From assembly GCA_017430235.1 (NCBI GenBank), contig JAFRNH010000021.1, positions 1-36,170 on the forward strand: 36,170 nucleotides of DNA, in the 5' to 3' direction. This stretch comes from Paludibacteraceae bacterium (GTDB taxonomy: Bacteria; Bacteroidota; Bacteroidia; Bacteroidales; Paludibacteraceae). Positions 25,328 to 31,527 of the stretch are shown here, one piece after another. Each line of letters begins with the position of its first letter. Position 1 is the first letter of the stretch. The translations under genes and the position numbers were made by a program. A model generated the notes under the pieces. It was given only the letters and a program-made list of their open reading frames with translations. It searched no databases and had not been told where the DNA came from.

Positions 25328-25388
25328 AAAAACTCGAAGACCGCTCGGGTGCGCTGTGCAATGGGAAGCGTGAGCGGTCATATTGAGT
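25328..25388 (-). ncRNA. Candidate structured RNA, copy A
   Basis: 61 bases identical to 26368-26428 but for position 25358. Read on the minus strand: ACTC, five bases, GACCGCTC, 25 bases, GAGCGGTC, three bases, GAGT, then five T. Within the 25 bases CGCT pairs with AGCG around an 11-base loop. This gives a three-part hairpin ending in a terminator-like T-run. The copy lies between the abi stop and the WG-protein start. Existence of the RNA is inferred, not shown. Confidence 0.55.
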
Positions 25389-25389
25389 A

Positions 25390-25420
25390 TAAATTTATTG
25401 TTTTTTTTCGTTATAACAAA
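25390..25420 (-). promoter_or_regulatory. Promoter-like sequence of RNA copy A
   Basis: On the minus strand TTTG (25417-25420) and TAAATTTA (25390-25397) are 19 nt apart. The last base of the -7 box departs from TAnnTTTG, so it should be weaker than the promoter of copy B. Confidence 0.5.
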
Positions 25421-25431
25421 ATAAAAATTCT

Positions 25432-26349
25432 TCATTTCCATACAGGTAATGTTTCCCAATCAGGGGGAAATCCCATCTCTTTTAATGAAAGGAGACGATT
25501 AGGCTGATTGAGTAATTGAATCAGATTTGTCTTAAAAGAGTTATCGGGACTAATTATATCAACAATATACTTTATGGCAGAGAGCATTGCAAACAATTTG
25601 TTATTTCTAATTTTAGCAATCTTTTTGCGGGGGATAAATGCAGAGGTTGTATTGTATGGCAATTTGATTTGAACAAGAAATCGTCGATTCCATATTCTAC
25701 TATGATGAGCGCAACAATTTCGCAAATTGTTAAATGCGTGTAACCAATTGGCAAAGATCTTTTCATCACCGATACCAAACTGATTTGCAATACTACGTTT
25801 CTCCACACTTGGAATTAGTTCCTTATATAATCGGCTAAGTACACCAAAAGAAACGACTTCCAAAGTCATCCAAGAAGGAGGCATTAACGGAGTGTCGTAT
25901 TTTTGCCTATAATGTTTGATAAAATCTTCATCACTTCTATCAACATCAGACTTAATATCACTTATTATTTTCTGAAACTTGATAGGAGACTTATAGATAT
26001 TCTCGTTTTCATACCACAATGCGTCATTTTTAGAAAGAGAATAATAAAGCGAGAGTTTTGTACGTACCGCAACTTCTATTTTTTCAATCTCGCTGAATAC
26101 CAAGGAGCGTAATCGCTTATCAAACACATACAAATCAATAACATCCATGAAATCGATGTCATCCCTAACAAATTCATGATCGGCGTTATCCATGTTATTT
26201 TGAAACGGATACGTAAATGCACGTAGTCTATAATAACTTATGTTCTGTAAATATTTAGTAGACAAACTCTTATTACAGAAACGCAATCCTCGTTTCTCAA
26301 GCTTGGAAATTTGCTCTTCAACAGATAAAGGTAGTTTAGTGTATTGCAT
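25432..26349 (-). CDS. Abi_2 family (AbiD/AbiF) HEPN protein
   Basis: A 305-residue protein with the Abi_2 (PF07751) layout: LSVEEQISKLEKRGLRF near the start, YYRLRAFTYPF, then LYVFDKRLRSLVFSEIEKIE with VRTKLS, MPPSWMTLEVVSFGVLSRLY, and the conserved NNLRNCCAHHSRIWNR. Arg210 and His215 form an RX4H motif of HEPN ribonucleases. Family members include lactococcal abortive-infection proteins, which act after phage entry; cleavage of RNA is the likely activity, but this is inference for this copy. The ATG follows structured-RNA copy B by about 19 nt and the stop precedes the promoter of copy A. The gene is A+T-rich compared with ddh and gdhA next to it, as expected for an acquired defence gene. 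Confidence 0.88.
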   Translation of the reverse strand: MQYTKLPLSVEEQISKLEKRGLRFCNKSLSTKYLQNISYYRLRAFTYPFQNNMDNADHEFVRDDIDFMDVIDLYVFDKRLRSLVFSEIEKIEVAVRTKLSLYYSLSKNDALWYENENIYKSPIKFQKIISDIKSDVDRSDEDFIKHYRQKYDTPLMPPSWMTLEVVSFGVLSRLYKELIPSVEKRSIANQFGIGDEKIFANWLHAFNNLRNCCAHHSRIWNRRFLVQIKLPYNTTSAFIPRKKIAKIRNNKLFAMLSAIKYIVDIISPDNSFKTNLIQLLNQPNRLLSLKEMGFPPDWETLPVWK

Positions 26350-26367
26350 AAAACAAAATATAGATAG

Positions 26368-26428
26368 AAAAACTCGAAGACCGCTCGGGTGCGCTGTTCA
26401 ATGGGAAGCGTGAGCGGTCATATTGAGT
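26368..26428 (-). ncRNA. Candidate structured RNA, copy B, upstream of abi
   Basis: Same element as 25328-25388. The predicted RNA is about 55-60 nt, with outer stem ACTC/GAGT, main stem GACCGCTC/GAGCGGTC, inner stem CGCT/AGCG, an apical loop with CCCATTG, and a T5 tail. It starts right after a well-formed promoter and ends about 19 nt before the abi start, so it could be a terminated small RNA with partial read-through into abi. The single difference between copies falls in the loop, keeping the stems intact. Confidence 0.6.
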
Positions 26429-26429
26429 G

Positions 26430-26459
26430 CAAAGTTATTGCTTTTTTTTAATAAACAAA
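26430..26459 (-). promoter_or_regulatory. Promoter of RNA copy B and abi
   Basis: TTTG (26456-26459) and TAACTTTG (26430-26437) on the minus strand are 18 nt apart, a good Bacteroides promoter. Transcription would start at the 5' edge of the hairpin. Confidence 0.75.
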
Positions 26460-26691
26460 ATATTTATTCAAATTATTTGATATTTTTTCAGGAAAGGGAT
26501 TTTGTCTTTTAATCACAAAAATGAATTTAACCTCGATTTATGTCAGCAAGTAGCAAAAAACAGACTTAGAATTGGGGAAATTTCGATTTGAATGTTTTCA
26601 GAATCCTCGTTTTCCTTTATGAGCCATTAACATACACTTCTGCAATTCCCCATGTACAAATTAAGCTACTGTGTCGATGGAGCATAATAAA
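26460..26691. other. Intergenic region with no gene seen
   Basis: About 230 bases between the abi promoter and the ddh terminator. They are A+T-rich; I see no RNA gene, coding sequence or repeat. Confidence 0.4.
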
Positions 26692-26723
26692 AAAAAGCCC
26701 CCTGCCAAAGCAGGAGGCTTTAA
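26692..26723 (-). terminator. Terminator of ddh
   Basis: On the minus strand AAAGCCTCCTGC pairs with GCAGGGGGCTTT (one mismatch) around TTTG and is followed by eight T. Confidence 0.88.
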
Positions 26724-26741
26724 ACATCTACTGTGTATTTA

Positions 26742-27638
26742 TTATACCAAACTCTTAATCAACGTTTCTTTGTCGCCAGCCAACAAATCCATAGGAGCGA
26801 TTTCTGGCAAAGCATAGCAACCTGGACGTTGTTTTACAACTGCACGTGCGCAAGAAGTCAAGACTTGAGCAGTAAGTGCAGGGTTGTTGATGTGCATACG
26901 GAATTCGAACAATTGGTTTTGAGTCTTACCAGAGACACCTTTGCGTTCGATCAATACACCGTGACCCATATCTTTGCAGTCGTCCACGCTATTAACAGGG
27001 ATAACGTGCAACTCATCATGAGCGAAGTAGTCATCAGCCTTCAATTCAGCATAGACTTGTTCTGCGGTATAACCTGGTTCCAACTCTACATAGACCATAC
27101 GGCTGTGAATGCTTTGACCCTTAGGGATAGTCATAGAAAGAGCGTTTTTAACACCCTTCTTTCCACGAGCCACTACAGAGTGACCCATACTCATACCAGG
27201 ACCGAAGTTTGTGTAAGTCAATCCCTTTGGAGCCATAGCCATCAACAAGGTACGAACAACAGAGTCTGTACCTGGATCCCAACCTGCAGAAATGATAGCT
27301 GCCACATTATGTTGTTTAGCAACCGCATCCAATGATTGGTGAAGTTCCCATACTTGTCCGTGGATATCGAAACTATCTACCGTATAGATACCTTTTTCCA
27401 AAATAGATTTTGCCACCTCAGGAATGTTTCTAGTTGGTGTGCAAAGGATGGCAACATCCACCTTGCCCAACTCATCGATATTTGCGACCACCTTCACGTC
27501 AGCCAATTCAGCTGGTTTGTTAGATGGATCACGACGAACAACGCCCGCCAATTCCATATCAGGTGCTGCTTGAATTGCCTCAACGCTGAAACGGCCTATA
27601 TTACCATAGCCGACAACAGCAACTCTTAATTTTCCCAT
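26742..27638 (-). CDS. ddh: meso-diaminopimelate dehydrogenase
   Basis: A 298-residue NADPH-dependent enzyme that makes meso-diaminopimelate from tetrahydrodipicolinate and ammonia in one step, for lysine and peptidoglycan. The Rossmann motif VAVVGYGNIGRFSVEAIQ is at the N-terminus, then GVVRRDPS, AILCTPTRNIPE, TVDSFDIHGQVWELHQSLDA and the substrate-pocket sequence ISAGWDPGTDSVVRTLLMAM, all diagnostic. The start at 27638 (MGKLRVAV) is chosen because the longer form from 27686 would begin inside the terminator of gdhA. It lies downstream of gdhA in the same direction but separated by a terminator. Confidence 0.96.
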   Translation of the reverse strand: MGKLRVAVVGYGNIGRFSVEAIQAAPDMELAGVVRRDPSNKPAELADVKVVANIDELGKVDVAILCTPTRNIPEVAKSILEKGIYTVDSFDIHGQVWELHQSLDAVAKQHNVAAIISAGWDPGTDSVVRTLLMAMAPKGLTYTNFGPGMSMGHSVVARGKKGVKNALSMTIPKGQSIHSRMVYVELEPGYTAEQVYAELKADDYFAHDELHVIPVNSVDDCKDMGHGVLIERKGVSGKTQNQLFEFRMHINNPALTAQVLTSCARAVVKQRPGCYALPEIAPMDLLAGDKETLIKSLV

Positions 27639-27663
27639 TGTATTAATTTTTTGTGATTTAATA

Positions 27664-27699
27664 AAAAATCCCCGAGGCGAAAACACGACGGGGATTTTT
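27664..27699 (-). terminator. Terminator of gdhA
   Basis: AAAAATCCCCG (27664-27674) and CGGGGATTTTT (27689-27699) form a perfect 11-bp stem with a T-run on the minus strand. The stem is symmetrical, so it could act in both directions. Confidence 0.9.
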
Positions 27700-27714
27700 A
27701 TCTATCGTATAGAA

Positions 27715-29070
27715 TTATACCAAACCTTGAGCAAGCATAGCGTCAGCTACCTTAACGAAGCCAGCGATGTTAGCACCCTTAACGTAGTTAACAGTACCAT
27801 CAGCCTCTTTACCATACTTAACGCAGTTGTCGTGGATATTCTTCGTGATACCTTTCAACTTGTTGTCAACTTCCTCAGCAGTCCAAGAGATACGACCAGA
27901 GTTTTGGCACATCTCCAAACCTGAAGTAGCAACACCACCAGCGTTAGAAGCTTTACCTGGAGAGTAAAGGATCTTAGCAGCGATGAATGCGTTAACAGCT
28001 TCGATAGTAGAAGGCATGTTAGCACCCTCAGCAACTACCTTAACACCCTTAGCAAGAAGTGCTTTAGCATCATCACCATCAAGCTCGTTTTGAGTTGCAC
28101 ATGGCATAGCTACATCAAGAGACTTGATGTCAGCGATTTGCCAAGGACGTTGGTTCTCATAATATTTAGCAGATGGATATTTAGCTGCGTATTCTTTGAT
28201 ACGACCACGTTTTACGTTCTTCAATTCGAAGATGAAATCCAATTTCTCTTTAGAGATTCCGTCTGGATCGTAGATAGAACCGTTAGAGTCAGATACTGTA
28301 AGAACCTTAGCACCTAATTGAGTACATTTCTCAACTGCATATTGAGCAACGTTACCAGAACCAGAGATAGCAACAGTTTTACCTTTCAAAGTATCACCCT
28401 TAGTCTCCAACATATATTGTGCGAAGTAAGTTGTTCCGTAACCAGTAGCCTCAGGACGGATCAAAGATCCACCGAATGAAAGACCCTTACCAGTCAAAAC
28501 ACCTACGAATTCGTTTCTCAATCTCTTATATTGACCGAACATGAAACCAACCTCACGTGCACCAGTTCCTATATCACCAGCAGGAACGTCAGTGTCAGCA
28601 CCAATGTGACGGAACAACTCAGTCATGAAGCTTTGGCAGAAACGCATAACTTCATTGTCTGATTTACCCTTAGGATCGAAGTCAGATCCACCTTTACCAC
28701 CACCCATTGGAAGAGTAGTCAATGAGTTCTTCAAAACTTGCTCAAAAGCCAAGAATTTCAAAAGACCCAAATTTACAGAAGGGTGCAAACGGATACCTCC
28801 TTTGTAAGGACCGATAGCACTGTTCATTTGTACACGGAAACCACGGTTGATTTGGAACTCTCCTTTATCGTCAATCCAAGGAACACGGAAGATGATTACT
28901 CTCTCTGGCTCACACATTCTTTCAAGAATCTTAGCCTCTTTGTACTTAGGATTAGCCTCGATGAATGGCATCAATGACTCTACTACCTCCTGAACTGCTT
29001 GGTGGAATGGTGCCTCGCCTGGATTCTTAGCGATCACCTTGTCCATGAATTCTTTTACTTTTGCATCCAT
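27715..29070 (-). CDS. gdhA: NADP-type glutamate dehydrogenase
   Basis: A 451-residue hexameric-type enzyme that aminates 2-oxoglutarate to glutamate. The active-site region KNSLTTLPMGGGKGGSDFDP and the catalytic Asp-containing DVPAGDIGTGAREVGFMFGQ are present, followed by the nucleotide-binding VAISGSGNVAQYAVEK and an NPG/GANMPST segment (VVAEGANMPSTIEAV). The length suits the class I bacterial form; NADP preference is by family similarity. It has a long upstream region with a promoter box and its own terminator. The neighbouring ddh also assimilates ammonia. Confidence 0.97.
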   Translation of the reverse strand: MDAKVKEFMDKVIAKNPGEAPFHQAVQEVVESLMPFIEANPKYKEAKILERMCEPERVIIFRVPWIDDKGEFQINRGFRVQMNSAIGPYKGGIRLHPSVNLGLLKFLAFEQVLKNSLTTLPMGGGKGGSDFDPKGKSDNEVMRFCQSFMTELFRHIGADTDVPAGDIGTGAREVGFMFGQYKRLRNEFVGVLTGKGLSFGGSLIRPEATGYGTTYFAQYMLETKGDTLKGKTVAISGSGNVAQYAVEKCTQLGAKVLTVSDSNGSIYDPDGISKEKLDFIFELKNVKRGRIKEYAAKYPSAKYYENQRPWQIADIKSLDVAMPCATQNELDGDDAKALLAKGVKVVAEGANMPSTIEAVNAFIAAKILYSPGKASNAGGVATSGLEMCQNSGRISWTAEEVDNKLKGITKNIHDNCVKYGKEADGTVNYVKGANIAGFVKVADAMLAQGLV

Positions 29071-29427
29071 TTTGAATTCTATTTTAAATTAAATTACTAG
29101 TATTATTTTTTCTATATTAGAAACTCACGTTATTATAATCTTACCTCACGTTTTATTCAAAAACAATGCAAATATACAAACTTATTCACTTACATAAAAA
29201 GTTTTTTTTCAGTTTTTTTAAGCAAAAAGTTTATTTTTCAAAATTTAATAAAAATTTTTGTCACAGAATACCTTTAAAAAAAATCATTTTGTCACTTCTC
29301 ACCCCTCTTACTGGTTGTATTCTCCTCTACCCTCTTATAAACTGACACCCAATCGCCCTTTTTTAAGCGATTTTCTTCTTTTTCCCCTCTTTCTCTTACT
29401 TTATATCAGATGTATATTTATGCAATA
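29071..29427. other. Intergenic region upstream of gdhA
   Basis: 357 A+T-rich bases. Apart from the gdhA -7 box at 29169 I see only a weak stem (AATCGC/GCGATT, near 29352-29372) after the phosphatase gene. No RNA gene was recognised. Confidence 0.4.
29169..29176 (-). promoter_or_regulatory. Probable -7 box of gdhA
   Basis: TATATTTG on the minus strand matches the consensus. It gives a leader of about 90 nt before the gdhA ATG. The -33 element is not clear. Confidence 0.5.
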
Positions 29428-29913
29428 TTATGCATAAACTGTGCGTACCAAATATTGATACAAGCCTTCACAGGTGTCTTCCAACAAATCCATCACTCTC
29501 TCAAACCCTTCATTTCCACCATAATAGGGATCGGGCACACTCGTGGCCTCCGAATGTATGGCATACTCCGTCATCTTATGAATCTTACTCTCCTGCTCAA
29601 TCGTGGCTGCTCGCTCCCTCAAATCATCCACATTGGAATCATCCATACCGATAATGATATCAAACTGCTCAAAGTCATACCCCTTCACTGGTCTGGATAT
29701 GGAGGTTACATCATAACCTCGCTGAGCTGCGAAATAACGCATCCTGGCATCTGCTGGCTCCCCTTGATGATAACTAAGTATGCCTGCTGAATCTACATAG
29801 AACCGTTCATCGTTATGCTTCTTTAAAACAGACTTCATCACGGCCTCCGCTGCTGCCGAACGACAGATATTTCCCAGACATACAAACAATATGTTATACT
29901 TCTTTTGCTCCAT
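29428..29913 (-). CDS. Low-molecular-weight protein-tyrosine phosphatase
   Basis: The 161-residue protein begins MEQKKYNILFVCLGNICRSA, with the phosphatase P-loop CX5R(S) (CLGNICRS) and later the general acid motif DPYYGG. These enzymes remove phosphate from tyrosine on proteins, often capsule or polysaccharide-export kinases. A possible upstream start at 29937 adds eight residues (MKTHKEEQ); the start at 29913 is preferred because family members begin just before the ILFVCLGN strand. Either start overlaps the 3' end of the helicase gene (stop at 29894), so the two are translationally linked. Confidence 0.9.
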   Translation of the reverse strand: MEQKKYNILFVCLGNICRSAAAEAVMKSVLKKHNDERFYVDSAGILSYHQGEPADARMRYFAAQRGYDVTSISRPVKGYDFEQFDIIIGMDDSNVDDLRERAATIEQESKIHKMTEYAIHSEATSVPDPYYGGNEGFERVMDLLEDTCEGLYQYLVRTVYA

Positions 29914-31312
29914 CTGCTCTTCTTTGTGTGTTTTCACCAGTTCCTCTTTTCTTATTTCTATAGAATGGCTTCCTTCGTCTTTGCGAAGTGGCTCTCTTCT
30001 CCTCTCCTTCTCGTCTTCCTGCTTCCTTAGACTCGTTCTCTACGCGTCTCGTCTTCTCACTTCCCTCTTTCTCATTTCTTGGTGAATGGGATGCGGGACG
30101 TGCACTCTTATGACGATGATTTCCTCCTCTTCCTCTGCGATTTCCTCTTCCCTTGGGTTGTGGTGCATAGAGCGGTCCATCACCCAACTCCTCTGGCATA
30201 GACAACTTATCGATCACCTTATCCAAGAAGCGTTCCACCTTATAGAATCGATCTTGATCTTCTTCCGATATAAAGGTGATTCCTCTACCTTTACGATTGG
30301 CACGTGCTGTACGTCCGATTCTGTGTATATAATCCTCCACATCTCGTGGCACATCATAGTTAATCACCAACTCAATATCATCAATATCAATACCTCTTGA
30401 AACGATATCAGTGGCAACAAGCACCTTCACCTTTCCATTCTTGAAATCCAACAAAGCGGCATCTCGCTCCTCTTGTTCCAAATCTGAATGGATCTCCGCC
30501 ACCTGTACTCCTTGTCGACGTAGCTGACGTGTCATCTCCTTCACCTTCAGTTTGGAAGAGGAAAAGACAATGGTTTTCAACGTCTCATCTTTCTTCAATA
30601 TGGAAGTAAGCAAACGTAACTTCTGCGCTTCATAACAGACATAGGCTCCTTGTTCAATGCCATCGGCTGGTTTGGAGATGGCTATATTCACCATAGCGGG
30701 CTCATGCAGGATGGTCTCTGCCAACTTACGTATTTTAGGCGGCATTGTAGCCGAAAACATGATGGTCTGTCGCTTCTCTGGCAACTTCTTAACAATCTGA
30801 ATTATATCATCATAAAAACCCATATCCAACATGCGGTCGGCTTCATCTAAAACGAAATAACTCACCTTCGAGAAGTCTACATTATCTAATGAAATATGTG
30901 AAATCAATCGTCCTGGTGTGGCAATCACGAAATCAGCCCCCATCTTCAATGCTCTCTTCTGCTGATCCCATGCTCCTGCATCATTTCCACCATATACAGC
31001 CACAGAGCTAACCGACAAGAAATATGAAAAGCCTTCCAACTGCTGATCAATCTGCTGCGCCAACTCACGTGTGGGGGCCATAATAATGGCATTCACTGCA
31101 TCTTCATCATGCTTGTCCGTCAACATCTTATTCAACAACGGCAACAGGTAGGCAGCCGTCTTTCCTGTACCCGTCTGAGCACATGCTATAATATCCTTAC
31201 CATCTAAAATCAAAGGGATTGCCTGTTCTTGCACAGGTGTCATATCTTGAAAATTCATTGCAGAAAGTCCTTCCATCAGACTTTGCTCTAAATTCAAATC
31301 ATCAAATTTCAT
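29894..31312 (-). CDS. DEAD-box RNA helicase, RhlE-like
   Basis: A 472-residue protein with all core motifs: Q motif (MNFQDMTPVQEQAIP), AQTGTGKT, PTRELAQQ, TPGRL, DEAD (VLDEADRMLDMGF), SAT, and HRIGRTARANRKGRG. The last ~100 residues are very basic (Arg, Gly, Lys-rich, with GRGNRRGRGGNHRHKSAR), as in Bacteroidota RhlE-type helicases, and probably bind RNA. Roles include ribosome assembly and RNA decay. A -7 promoter box lies about 190 nt upstream, beyond a REP array, so the mRNA may carry a long structured leader. Confidence 0.93.
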   Translation of the reverse strand: MKFDDLNLEQSLMEGLSAMNFQDMTPVQEQAIPLILDGKDIIACAQTGTGKTAAYLLPLLNKMLTDKHDEDAVNAIIMAPTRELAQQIDQQLEGFSYFLSVSSVAVYGGNDAGAWDQQKRALKMGADFVIATPGRLISHISLDNVDFSKVSYFVLDEADRMLDMGFYDDIIQIVKKLPEKRQTIMFSATMPPKIRKLAETILHEPAMVNIAISKPADGIEQGAYVCYEAQKLRLLTSILKKDETLKTIVFSSSKLKVKEMTRQLRRQGVQVAEIHSDLEQEERDAALLDFKNGKVKVLVATDIVSRGIDIDDIELVINYDVPRDVEDYIHRIGRTARANRKGRGITFISEEDQDRFYKVERFLDKVIDKLSMPEELGDGPLYAPQPKGRGNRRGRGGNHRHKSARPASHSPRNEKEGSEKTRRVENESKEAGRREGEEKRATSQRRRKPFYRNKKRGTGENTQRRADGAKEV

Positions 31313-31344
31313 GTTTTTTACCTATTATTTCTTTGTTTAATGTT

Positions 31345-31450
31345 GGCGAATGCAATTCGCCAATACTGGAATGAGGCGAATGCAATTCGCCGATAGGATG
31401 CGAGGCGAATGCAATTCGCCGATACGGAATGGGGGCGAATTATATATGCC
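31345..31450. repeat. REP-like array: four palindromes at 30-bp period
   Basis: GGCGAATGCAATTCGCC occurs exactly at 31345-31361, 31375-31391 and 31404-31420, with a degenerate copy at 31434-31450 (GGCGAATTATATATGCC). Each copy is an inverted repeat. Spacers of 12-13 bases are similar (ATACTGGAATG, ATAGGATGCG, ATACGGAATGG), so the whole is a tandem array. Confidence 0.9.
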
Positions 31451-31499
31451 AACACATGGTATGGGCATTCACACGCATATGAAATTCAACCATGCGGTG

Positions 31500-31507
31500 C
31501 AAAATTA
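31500..31507 (-). promoter_or_regulatory. Probable -7 box of the helicase gene
   Basis: TAATTTTG on the minus strand matches TAnnTTTG. It lies between the priA stop and the REP array, so transcripts to the helicase would include the array. No good -33 element was found. Confidence 0.45.
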
Positions 31508-31527
31508 CGAAAAATATTGGAAGAAAA

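Noticed and set aside
25247-25459. 70-residue frame across RNA copy A
   Set aside because: It runs through the promoter and hairpin element and overlaps the abi end; it has no protein-like features.
26733-27335. 200-residue plus-strand reading frame
   Set aside because: It is antisense to the well-supported ddh gene and resembles no protein.
31345-31450. CRISPR-like spaced repeats
   Set aside because: The repeats are 17-bp palindromes with short spacers (12-13 bases) that are similar to each other, and no cas genes are present; a REP-type array fits better.
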